From Methanobacteriota archaeon (lineage in GTDB: Archaea; Methanobacteriota; Methanobacteria; Methanobacteriales; Methanobacteriaceae), in the NCBI GenBank assembly GCA_023434825.1, contig JAEYSH010000069.1, positions 1 through 11,795 on the forward strand: 11,795 nucleotides of DNA. Reading direction: 5' to 3'. Shown piece by piece: positions 1 to 6,220 of this stretch. The notes under the pieces are model-generated. The model was not told the DNA's origin. It did no database searches and saw nothing but the letters and a program-made list of their open reading frames with translations. The position numbers and the translations under genes are program-made. Each line of letters opens with the position of its first letter. The stretch's first letter is position 1.

Positions 1-251
1 GTATAGATCTCTTTGATACTTTTTTCAATTAAACCCATTTGCAAATCTTTTCTCTGTTTATACGCTGCAAGATTGGCATATTTTAATATTAGATCAATAA
101 CGTTTCCTAGATTGTCTTTTATAACAGCGCTAACGATTACTCCTTCTTGCATGTACTCAAAAAATCGATAATCTAACTCTATTAATGGTCCATATTCTTC
201 TGATTCAATTCTGGAATTATCTATGTCATTTAATTCTGGTTTTCGATCCAT
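1..251 (-). CDS. PAS-domain signalling protein, N-terminal fragment (cut by window edge)
   Basis: This is an open frame of 83 codons that starts with ATG at 251 and runs off the left edge, so only the N-terminus is visible. After a polar, acidic leader (about residues 1-28) comes a segment with FFEYMQEGVIVSAVIKD at 30-46 and a G-N-V-I-D turn at 49-53. This pattern is typical of the first PAS domain in the many PAS sensor histidine kinases and PAS-only proteins of Methanobacterium. PAS domains sense ligands or redox state and pass the signal to a kinase or other output domain. The output domain lies outside the window, so the full function cannot be given. No membrane segment is seen, which suggests a cytoplasmic sensor. 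A possible ribosome-binding site (GGAGT, 268-264) lies 12 nt from the ATG, rather far, but no other in-frame start lies between them. The PAS call is by pattern only. Confidence 0.65.
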   Translation of the reverse strand, partial: MDRKPELNDIDNSRIESEEYGPLIELDYRFFEYMQEGVIVSAVIKDNLGNVIDLILKYANLAAYKQRKDLQMGLIEKSIKEIY

Positions 252-486
252 AGCGAAAAATTCACTCCATTGATCCTTTTTAAGGTATTAATAAGTTCTA
301 AAGAATATTATAATAAATTATATTATGTCATCTTAATAATAAATAAATTTTCTTTAATAACAAAAATGGAATTAAATCTCTTCTTTTTATTAAATAAATT
401 AAATGAGATAAAAGATTATTTCTAAATGGAAAATTGAAATTATATCAAATTAAAAAAATAAGTTATACATTATTTAAAAAAAGGAA
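252..486. other. AT-rich intergenic region between the PAS gene and the ZPR1 gene
   Basis: These 235 bp hold no open frame worth calling. Both flanking genes are on the minus strand. The right end carries two oligo-T stretches in the minus-strand sense that probably end transcription of the ZPR1 gene. The left part should hold the PAS gene promoter: TATA-like minus-strand sequence lies at about 306-325, roughly 60-75 nt from the ATG, but the stretch is so AT-rich that no single box can be chosen. Confidence 0.5.
452..482 (-). terminator. Oligo-T terminator behind the ZPR1 gene
   Basis: In the minus-strand sense there is a run of seven T at 482-476, four bases after the ZPR1 stop codon, and a second run of seven T at 458-452. 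Archaeal RNA polymerase stops at oligo-T tracts without needing a hairpin, so two T7 runs this close to a stop codon fit a terminator. No stem-loop is evident. Confidence 0.55.
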
Positions 487-1059
487 TTATTCATTTTCAA
501 ACATTATAAAGCCGGTTTTCAGGCCTTTAATTTCATCATCAGTTAATCTTCTGCTTGATGCATCTTCATGAATTATAGTACTGTGCCCAAATGGGTCTTC
601 AATTATAATCTCTACTTCCCTTGCACCGTTTTTAACTTTTTCTATTTCATCAAGTAATATACGGCCATTATTTTTTGATTCATCATCTTCTACAAATCTT
701 ATGGCAGTATTTACTGCATCTTCAAATCTATTTAGTATTCCTTCTATATTGGAAACATATCCCTGGCATTTGGATCCAGGTTCCACTTTTAAACCCAATT
801 CAGGTATACTAACGGTTGCAGTTTGTGATTTAACTACTCTTGCATTTAAATTGCCTTTTTTAATCAACATAGAAAATCTTACAGGCTCTTTTTGCTCAAG
901 ACATATAGTATCAGAATGTTTATATCCACATTCAGAGCATAAAATTGTTGATTCCATTATTTCCCCAAAATAAGGAATATTTTCAGTTTTTGAGGTAAAT
1001 TCTACCGTTTGTTTTGCCCTGCATACTGGACAATCTCCTTTCATATCATTCAACGTCAT
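487..1059 (-). CDS. ZPR1-type zinc-finger protein (archaeal single-domain form)
   Basis: The 190-residue protein has an N-terminal zinc finger with C10-P-V-C13 and C41-S-E-C44. The wide spacing, and the I-P-Y-F-G-E-I and C-G-Y-K-H-S-D sequences around the second pair, are the hallmark of ZPR1 proteins. The rest forms the ZPR1 partner domain, with conserved pieces such as EIIIEDPFGHS near residues 149-159. Eukaryotic ZPR1 has two such modules and acts with translation factor eEF1A; archaeal members have one module, as here, and their role is not established. The length fits the archaeal form. The protein should be soluble and cytoplasmic. AAGGAG ends only 3 nt before the ATG, which is tight; a second ATG at codon 6 would still keep the zinc ligands. 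The gene lies 53 bp behind the P-loop kinase gene and may share its transcript. Confidence 0.88.
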   Translation of the reverse strand: MTLNDMKGDCPVCRAKQTVEFTSKTENIPYFGEIMESTILCSECGYKHSDTICLEQKEPVRFSMLIKKGNLNARVVKSQTATVSIPELGLKVEPGSKCQGYVSNIEGILNRFEDAVNTAIRFVEDDESKNNGRILLDEIEKVKNGAREVEIIIEDPFGHSTIIHEDASSRRLTDDEIKGLKTGFIMFENE

Positions 1060-1112
1060 TTACTCCTTTTATTTATATTTTAAAATTAAAAATAATAAAA
1101 GTAGATCAAAAA

Positions 1113-2063
1113 TTATCTATCTTTTAGTACAAACCCTTTTTTATCCAGCTCGTTAATCATTTCTTTAAGGCTCTTCTCGTCTGGAGCACATAATTTATGG
1201 CCGTGAACATTATCGGATAATTCATATAGCTTTTCTAAATCTTTTTTTCGATCAGCATTAGTAGATATGTTATTTAAAAAGCGTTTAACTTCTTCTGGAT
1301 CCGATATATTTACTTTTCTTGTTACTGGCTCTCTAAAACCGCGTAAATAGTATGAAATATCTACCATTCTACCACCATACTTTAATATGGTTTCCATAAC
1401 TGAACTAATTTCTTCAACGTTATTATGTAAAATAACAGTGTCACATATCTTTCTTATTACAGTAAGCATTCTTTTAACTGTATTATCAATATCTAAGTTA
1501 TTTACAACGCTTATATCATGCTCTTTGGCACTATTAACCAAAACATCATTGATCATACGATTTTCTTTGAAATATTCAAGATGTTTGCCGCCTCTTTTTA
1601 TCTTCATCGCTCTTTTGACAAATCTTTCCTTGTGAATTTCTTCATCTGTGGTTAATACAAAGAAATGGAGGGATGCATCTTTTTCAAACTGTTTCGTATT
1701 AATAAGACCTGGAACAAGGTGAACTCCTTCAATCACGATATCGTCAAAATCATCAACTGCTCTTCTTATGACTTTTTCAATTGCTGGAATTACAAAAGAA
1801 GCATGTTCCTCAAAACCTGCACTTATCAGGCTTTTATCATCATCATACCTTTCTTTATCTCGAATGGTAACATAAGCATCAAAAGAAGATTTATGAAGTG
1901 CGGGGGCAAATTCGGGTCCTATAACTCCTCTAACTATTTCTCTAATAAAATCAGATTCTATTAAGTGTTTAATTCCCAGTGTTTTAGCTAACTCTGAAGC
2001 TATTGTCGACTTACCAATCCCAGAAGCACTTCCAATTAAAATTACATAAGGTTTTCTTAACAT
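1113..2063 (-). CDS. P-loop kinase of the 2-phosphoglycerate kinase family
   Basis: The 316-residue protein opens directly with a Walker A motif, GSASGIGKST at 11-20. A Walker B-like strand IVIEGVHLVPG lies at 109-119, and a basic lid-like segment around 144-160 (HKERFVKRAMKIKRGGK). This layout matches the archaeal 2-phosphoglycerate kinase family, whose characterised member in Methanothermus makes 2,3-diphosphoglycerate on the way to cyclic 2,3-diphosphoglycerate, a solute and phosphate store of Methanobacteriales. As I recall, the characterised enzymes carry an ATP-cone domain ahead of the kinase. That is absent here, and instead about 95 extra residues follow the kinase core (about 220-316). 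The substrate is therefore uncertain, and this may be a paralogue with another small-molecule substrate. AGGAG at 2074-2070 lies 6 nt before the ATG. The gene has its own promoter-like region upstream, with a palindrome between the TATA-like box and the expected start of transcription. Confidence 0.7.
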   Translation of the reverse strand: MLRKPYVILIGSASGIGKSTIASELAKTLGIKHLIESDFIREIVRGVIGPEFAPALHKSSFDAYVTIRDKERYDDDKSLISAGFEEHASFVIPAIEKVIRRAVDDFDDIVIEGVHLVPGLINTKQFEKDASLHFFVLTTDEEIHKERFVKRAMKIKRGGKHLEYFKENRMINDVLVNSAKEHDISVVNNLDIDNTVKRMLTVIRKICDTVILHNNVEEISSVMETILKYGGRMVDISYYLRGFREPVTRKVNISDPEEVKRFLNNISTNADRKKDLEKLYELSDNVHGHKLCAPDEKSLKEMINELDKKGFVLKDR

Positions 2064-2115
2064 TTTATTCTCCTGAAATAAAATTAATTAATTAAAAGGG
2101 TTGTGCTAATCATTG

Positions 2116-2129
2116 ACATAGTTCTATGT
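2116..2129. promoter_or_regulatory. Palindromic candidate operator of the P-loop kinase gene
   Basis: ACATAG at 2116-2121 and CTATGT at 2124-2129 form a perfect 6-bp inverted repeat with a 2-bp spacer. A minus-strand TATA-like box (ATATAA within 2145-2131) lies just upstream, which would put the start of transcription near 2110. The palindrome would then lie between the box and the start, where a bound repressor could block polymerase. The operator role is inferred. Confidence 0.4.
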
Positions 2130-2130
2130 T

Positions 2131-2145
2131 AAAATTATATGATTT
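2131..2145 (-). promoter_or_regulatory. TATA-like box for the P-loop kinase gene
   Basis: Minus-strand AAATCATATAATTTT contains ATATAA centred near 2138, about 75 nt ahead of the kinase ATG at 2063. With the usual 22-27 nt between an archaeal TATA box and the start of transcription, the leader would be about 45-50 nt. The surroundings are AT-rich, so other boxes are possible. Confidence 0.35.
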
Positions 2146-2187
2146 AGTATTATGATCATTATTGATATTATACCCTTTTATTTGAAT

Positions 2188-2535
2188 CTATCCCAGGAAG
2201 TCAACTACACGTTCTGCACTTCTTCTCATTTCAATTCTAATTAAACCAAGATTAATATCAATATCAGTAATAACTACTAAAATACCTTCCCCGGCATCAA
2301 TCATTAAAGTTTTACCTTTATTTCCTTCAATCATTACTTGTTGTAATGGGTCATGTTTCATTTCTTCAGCTGATCTTTCTGCTGTACCAAAAACTGCTGA
2401 TGACATCGCTGCTACAAGTTCTGAATCAATATCTCCCGGAACTTCAGCTTCAATAATCAAACCATCTTTTCCTACAACTAAAGAACCGTTTACCCCGTTT
2501 ATTCTGCCCAAATCTTTAAGTACTCTTTCTATCAT
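2188..2535 (-). CDS. Roadblock/LC7-domain protein
   Basis: The 115-residue protein is a single roadblock/LC7 domain from end to end. The opening helix (MIERVLKDLGRINGVNG) leads into the paired strands SLVVGKDGLIIEAEVP (18-33), a long helix (about 36-61) and the closing strands KTLMIDAGEGILVVITD (75-91). Roadblock proteins form dimers and usually act as regulators or platforms for small GTPases; bacterial MglB, which controls the polarity GTPase MglA, is the best-known prokaryotic example. Many archaea carry such proteins without a known partner, and no GTPase gene is in this window. It is cytoplasmic, with no signal or membrane segment. GGAGG at 2546-2542 lies 6 nt before the ATG. The gene faces away from the DUF1611-SepF-MinD series across a 127-bp shared promoter region, so the two sides could be controlled together. 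Confidence 0.88.
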   Translation of the reverse strand: MIERVLKDLGRINGVNGSLVVGKDGLIIEAEVPGDIDSELVAAMSSAVFGTAERSAEEMKHDPLQQVMIEGNKGKTLMIDAGEGILVVITDIDINLGLIRIEMRRSAERVVDFLG

Positions 2536-2567
2536 TTTATGCCTCCAGTAGACTGAGTAAGATACCT

Positions 2568-2595
2568 AAAATATATATCTTAAAGTATATATCTT
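2568..2595 (-). promoter_or_regulatory. Tandem 14-bp repeat forming the roadblock gene promoter
   Basis: The plus strand reads AAAATATATATCTT (2568-2581) followed at once by AAAGTATATATCTT (2582-2595), a head-to-tail repeat with one mismatch. In the minus-strand sense each unit, AAGATATATAYTTT, contains a TATA-box-like core. Transcription from the two units would start near 2550 and 2562, giving leaders of about 15-27 nt ahead of the roadblock ATG at 2535. They could be twin TATA boxes or one box plus a protein-binding repeat. Confidence 0.5.
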
Positions 2596-2604
2596 GGTTT
2601 AACA

Positions 2605-2618
2605 TTTATTAAATAAAT
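2605..2618 (+). promoter_or_regulatory. TATA-like box for the DUF1611-SepF-MinD series
   Basis: TTTATTAAATAAAT is the best archaeal TATA-like element ahead of the plus-strand series. It predicts transcription starting around 2636-2642 and a leader of about 20-25 nt containing the AGGAGTGAT ribosome-binding site. It lies only about 10 bp from the tandem repeat that serves the opposite strand. Confidence 0.4.
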
Positions 2619-2662
2619 AGGTAATGCAAATTCTCACTAATTTAGAGAATTGTTAACTAGGA

Positions 2663-3721
2663 GTGATTATTCTGTATGATGTAACTTCTGTCAATGAACT
2701 TCAAAAACTCAACCCATTCATAGTAGTTGGATGCGGTGGCGGAGGAGAAAAATTCGCTAATTTTGAAGGAATTGAAACTGTTGGTTTTATTGATGATAAT
2801 ATTGAAAAACAGGGAAAGAAATTTTGTGGAAATATAGTATCTTCAAATTTAAACGATTTAATTAAAAAATCTAATGCAAATAGTGTAGCAATAATGCTTC
2901 CAATAGGTGCTGAAGGGGCAGCACTTAAATATGCAGTACAAGCAGTTGATAATGGGAAAAATGTGGTAGTTTCATTCAGATCATTATCACTAATGGAAAA
3001 TACATCATTGGTTAAGTTTGCAGAATCTAAAGGGGTTGTTTTAAAGGAAATTAGTCCTCGTTTAGACAATATTCGGAAAATATTTGGAACCGCTCCTCCT
3101 CAATGTACTGAAGTACTTCCTAAAATGTTTTATAAGCCTAAGGCTCCGGTTGTTTTTATTGGGGGAACTTCACAAGAATGTGGAAAACGAACAACGACCC
3201 GAGTTCTTGGAGAAACTGCAGAAAATAGAGGTTTAAAAGCTGCTGTGATATCTACTGATGAAATGGGTATTGAAGGTGTAGATATAAATTTCAGAGCCGG
3301 AAGCCTTTCAGTAATGGACATAGCGGCTGCAGTGATGGGTTCAATGAAGTATATTGAAGAAAAGAAAAATCCAGATATTATATTTGTTGAGGGACAATCA
3401 AGCTTAACTGAAAAAGGAAATCCTCACCCAAGAGGGCTTTCTGGAGCAATAATGATAGGCGCTATGCCTGATGCAACAGTTGTTTGTCACAGACCTAACC
3501 ATCCGTTTAGGGAACCGCGCGGAATAAAAGAAGAAGTAAAGGCAATTGAAGCACTTGAGCCAACAAAAGTTGTTGGTATATCCTTAAATATGAGGAATGT
3601 TACTGACAAAAAGGATATATTGGAGTATGAGGAAAGATACAAATTGCCAGCAGTAGATATTAAAAATGGTGGAGCATCAAAATTACTTGATGCAATAATT
3701 AATCATTTAGGTTTAGATTAA
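2663..3721 (+). CDS. DUF1611 family P-loop NTPase-like protein
   Basis: The 352-residue protein has two domains. The N-terminal part (about 15-140) looks Rossmann-like, with a glycine-rich GCGGGGEKF at 23-31. The C-terminal part (about 160-350) has a P-loop-like GGTSQECGKRTTT at 167-179 and a strand DIIFVEGQSSL at 238-248. This pairing defines the DUF1611 family. One bacterial member, DgcN, has been linked to N-acetylation of D-glutamate; the role of the methanogen proteins is not settled, so no reaction is assigned. The start is unclear: the frame can open with GTG at 2663, but that codon overlaps the ribosome-binding sequence AGGAGTGAT (2659-2667). CTG at 2672, or an ATT at 2666 or 2669, would fit the spacing better, and the nearby ATGs are out of frame. 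It is the first gene of the plus-strand series, 48 bp ahead of sepF. Confidence 0.85.
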   Translation: MIILYDVTSVNELQKLNPFIVVGCGGGGEKFANFEGIETVGFIDDNIEKQGKKFCGNIVSSNLNDLIKKSNANSVAIMLPIGAEGAALKYAVQAVDNGKNVVVSFRSLSLMENTSLVKFAESKGVVLKEISPRLDNIRKIFGTAPPQCTEVLPKMFYKPKAPVVFIGGTSQECGKRTTTRVLGETAENRGLKAAVISTDEMGIEGVDINFRAGSLSVMDIAAAVMGSMKYIEEKKNPDIIFVEGQSSLTEKGNPHPRGLSGAIMIGAMPDATVVCHRPNHPFREPRGIKEEVKAIEALEPTKVVGISLNMRNVTDKKDILEYEERYKLPAVDIKNGGASKLLDAIINHLGLD

Positions 3722-3769
3722 CTTTATCTGATATTATGCGCCATTATAATATTATAAAGGGGAATTTAA

Positions 3770-4123
3770 ATGAAAGATGTCATGGATTATATAAAGAAAA
3801 ATCTGGGAATGGAAGAAGAAGGATCATCAGAAGAAGATAAAGAACCAATAATAGTTCCTGAACATTCTTTTTATGAAATAATACTGATGAAAGCCCATAC
3901 TATCCCCGATGTTGAAGATGCATTGAGTCAAATTAAAGAGGAAAAAAATCCAATCATATTAGATATGAGCTTTATAGATGATAGTCCAGACGATTTCAAG
4001 ATGGTTGGCGAAAAATTAAAGGAATTTCGAGATACCATAGGTGGCGAAGCTATTTTACTATGTAAAAATGGGAAAAATGTAGTAATTATCACACCGCCAG
4101 AAATCAAGCTTGTTAGAAAGTAA
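3770..4123 (+). CDS. sepF: SepF, archaeal FtsZ membrane anchor
   Basis: The 117-residue protein has the SepF layout. A short N-terminal amphipathic helix (MKDVMDYIKKNLGM, 1-14) would bind the membrane, an acidic linker follows (15-30), and the compact SepF core runs from about 34 to 115. The core includes EIILMKAHTIPDVEDAL and the hydrophobic PIILDMSFID at 61-70. In Haloferax and Methanobrevibacter, SepF has been shown to tie FtsZ to the membrane at mid-cell. Length and domain order are normal for the archaeal form. AAAGGGG lies about 7 nt before the ATG. Only 48 bp separate the gene from DUF1611, so co-transcription is likely. The presence of two MinD-type ATPases downstream makes this a candidate division locus; ftsZ itself is not in the window. 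Confidence 0.88.
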   Translation: MKDVMDYIKKNLGMEEEGSSEEDKEPIIVPEHSFYEIILMKAHTIPDVEDALSQIKEEKNPIILDMSFIDDSPDDFKMVGEKLKEFRDTIGGEAILLCKNGKNVVIITPPEIKLVRK

Positions 4124-4229
4124 TTTTAATACGACAATTGAACATAAATCAGAATAAAATAGAAAAATTAAATAGTATCTGATTTCAAATGGGATTACAT
4201 CTACTATAAAATAATTTGAGGTATGAAAA

Positions 4230-5414
4230 ATGGAGTTACCAATTACCAGGCCCTCGCAAATGTCTTATGCTGACGAAATAGATTTTAATGAACTTTTAGA
4301 AAGATTAGAATCGGAACGATTTAATGGATTTGTTAGGGTAACTTCCAGGTCATCAGAAGGTTATATTCTTTTTAATAATGGTAAAAAGGCAGCTGCATCT
4401 TTTGACGATTATTCGGGGATTGAAGCAGTTGAAGAAATGAAATCCATAGTAGATGATAATAGAACTTTAATAGAAATTTTTGATCTTAAAAAAACTCAAA
4501 TGAAATATCTATTGGATCTTAACAAAGCATTTATCATATCATCAGAACATGAAATTCCACAAATTATTGAAGAGCTCAAGAAAGATAAAAAACCTGATGA
4601 AATTGAAGAAGAGCCTCAAGTTAAAGAAATTGAAATTTCTGAACCACAAAAAGTAATGGAACCTGAAGTAAAAGAAACTGAGATCAAAGAACCGCCAGTA
4701 ATACAGGAAAATGAAGAAGTAGATATAATTGAGGATAAACCGGTTCCTAAAAAAGAAACAGAAAATAATGAAGTAAAAGAAAAACTTAAGGCAATATCTC
4801 GTGGAGATAATAACGATTCTATTGATATTAGTTCTCATGATGATAATTTAGTAAAAGAAAATACAGAACCAGAACCTTCAAATCCTGTTGAAACCAAAGA
4901 AGAAATGAAATCTACGCCAGTTGAAAAAGTTCCAGAACAGAATATTGATGAACCAGAATATCAGGTAGAAAATGAATTTGTGGAACCTGGAGTGGAAGCT
5001 GAAACTGTAGATAGAGAAGAGCTCATGAAAAAATATGGTTTAAAGGATGTCGCTGAAGAAGAAGTAGATAATATCCTTGAAACATATAAAGGTGGAACAA
5101 TAAGTGATGATGATGTTGAAAAGATTGAATTAACGCTCATGAACAAAGTTAAAAAGTCAATACTTGGAATTCCAAAAATTAAAGGCACTGAAGTAATGGT
5201 ATTTTTAGACAATACTGGTGAACTTTCTGGAAATATAAATATAATTACTGAATATGAAAGTAAAGGATTAATTTCCCGAATTATGGGAGAATCAAGAGAT
5301 CTTGAGAATCTAAAAAGACAGATTATAAATATTACTCAAATCGAAATAAAAAAGAGTTTTAGAGGATATCCTGAGATTGTGGATGACTTTGAAATTAATG
5401 TAGAGATCAGCTAG
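4230..5414 (+). CDS. DUF2226-like protein with long acidic linker
   Basis: The 394-residue protein has three parts. The N-terminal domain (1-115) begins with ELPITRPSQ and includes FNGFVRVTSRSSEGYILFNN at 31-50. This resembles DUF2226 of methanogens, a domain of unknown function. The middle (about 116-260) is low-complexity, rich in Glu, Lys and Pro, and contains a degenerate repeat (VKEIEISEP at 131-139, VKETEIKEP at 147-155); it is probably disordered. After a conserved-looking hinge (DREELMKKYGLKDVAEEEVD, 261-280) comes a C-terminal domain (about 300-394) with strands VMVFLDNTGELSGNINIITEY and a closing IVDDFEINVEIS. No membrane segment is seen. GAGGT at 4218-4222 lies 7 nt before the ATG. 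The stop codon overlaps the ribosome-binding site of the first minD, which argues for coupled translation. A scaffold between SepF and the MinD ATPases is possible but only inferred. Confidence 0.75.
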   Translation: MELPITRPSQMSYADEIDFNELLERLESERFNGFVRVTSRSSEGYILFNNGKKAAASFDDYSGIEAVEEMKSIVDDNRTLIEIFDLKKTQMKYLLDLNKAFIISSEHEIPQIIEELKKDKKPDEIEEEPQVKEIEISEPQKVMEPEVKETEIKEPPVIQENEEVDIIEDKPVPKKETENNEVKEKLKAISRGDNNDSIDISSHDDNLVKENTEPEPSNPVETKEEMKSTPVEKVPEQNIDEPEYQVENEFVEPGVEAETVDREELMKKYGLKDVAEEEVDNILETYKGGTISDDDVEKIELTLMNKVKKSILGIPKIKGTEVMVFLDNTGELSGNINIITEYESKGLISRIMGESRDLENLKRQIINITQIEIKKSFRGYPEIVDDFEINVEIS

Positions 5415-5424
5415 GAGGTATCAA
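5413..5424 (+). promoter_or_regulatory. Strong ribosome-binding site of the first minD, overlapping the upstream stop
   Basis: AGGAGGT at 5413-5419 is a near-perfect Shine-Dalgarno sequence 5 nt before the ATG at 5425. Its first two bases are part of the TAG stop codon of the preceding gene (5412-5414). Translation of the two genes is therefore likely to be coupled. The second minD has a much weaker site. Confidence 0.75.
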
Positions 5425-6207
5425 ATGACAAGAGTTATTACTGTAGCCTCAGGAAAAGGCGGAGTTGGAAAAACAACAATAACAGCAAATTTGGGCGTTG
5501 CTTTATCTACTTATGGAGAAGAAACCATAGTGCTTGATGCAGATGTTGCAATGGCAAATTTGGAGCTTATTTTAGGTATGGAAGGAAAATCAGTTACTTT
5601 ACATGATGTATTATCAGGAGAAGCTGCAATAGAAGATGCAATATATGAGGGTCCTGGTGGGGTGAAGGTTATACCTGCAGGAATTTCACTTGAAGGACTT
5701 CGTAAGATACGTTTAGATAGATTGGAAGGCGCATTAGAAGCTATTATTCAAGATGCAGATATACTTTTAATAGATGCTCCTGCAGGTCTTGAAAAAGATG
5801 CTCTTGCAGCAATAGCAGCTGCACAGGAACTCATTCTGGTTACAACGCCGGAAGTACCATCTATTAGTGACGCTTTAAAAACTAAAATAGTTGCTAATAA
5901 ACTGGGAGTGGAAATAATTGGTGTTGTTGTTAATAGAGAACAGCATGATAAGACATTTTTAACTATAAATGAAATAGAAACTATTTTAGAAGTTCCAGTT
6001 ATAGCTGTTGTGCCTGACGACCCGGAAGTTAGTAGGGCCGCAGCATTTGGTGAGCCTCTTGTTGTTAAAAATCCAAAATCACCTACAAGTAACGCAATTA
6101 TGCAGTTAGGTGCAGACCTTATTGGGGAAGAATACCATCCAATTGAACCAGATAAAAAAGGTGTTATTTCTAAACTGGTTGAAGGTTTACTTGGAAGACG
6201 TGGTTAA
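5425..6207 (+). CDS. minD: MinD/ParA-family ATPase, canonical copy
   Basis: The 260-residue protein is a complete MinD-type ATPase. It has the deviant Walker A GKGGVGKTT at 10-18, with signature lysine K11 and P-loop lysine K16. It has the switch region LDADVAMANL at 37-46 and Walker B LLIDAPAG at 114-121. It also keeps the TTPEVPSISDA segment at 140-150 and VVVNREQ at 167-173, which shape the nucleotide site. Such ATPases dimerise on ATP and bind membranes; the tail KKGVISKLVEGLLGRR (244-259) can form the expected amphipathic membrane helix. In bacteria MinD places the division site, and archaeal MinD paralogues also position other cell structures such as motility and chemosensory arrays. 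The tandem position behind sepF and a DUF2226-like gene favours division or positioning. All key residues are present. The start is secure because of the strong ribosome-binding site. Confidence 0.92.
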   Translation: MTRVITVASGKGGVGKTTITANLGVALSTYGEETIVLDADVAMANLELILGMEGKSVTLHDVLSGEAAIEDAIYEGPGGVKVIPAGISLEGLRKIRLDRLEGALEAIIQDADILLIDAPAGLEKDALAAIAAAQELILVTTPEVPSISDALKTKIVANKLGVEIIGVVVNREQHDKTFLTINEIETILEVPVIAVVPDDPEVSRAAAFGEPLVVKNPKSPTSNAIMQLGADLIGEEYHPIEPDKKGVISKLVEGLLGRRG

Positions 6208-6220
6208 TTAAAGGGTTCAA

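Noticed and set aside
2676..2684. ATG-ATG-TAA just after the Shine-Dalgarno sequence of the DUF1611 gene as a leader peptide
   Set aside because: Two codons followed by a stop is too short to call, and nothing else suggests attenuation.
4146..4185. 8-bp inverted repeat AAATCAGA / TCTGATTT with a 24-nt loop ahead of the DUF2226-like gene
   Set aside because: Short arms with a long AT-rich loop and no T-run after it. It can easily arise by chance in this composition and has no clear place relative to a promoter.
4542..4838. Long minus-strand open frame opposite the acidic linker of the DUF2226-like gene
   Set aside because: Its composition (mostly Phe, Ile, Tyr, Asn and Arg) is just the complement of Glu/Lys-rich codons. 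It has no family pattern and lies wholly within a convincing gene.
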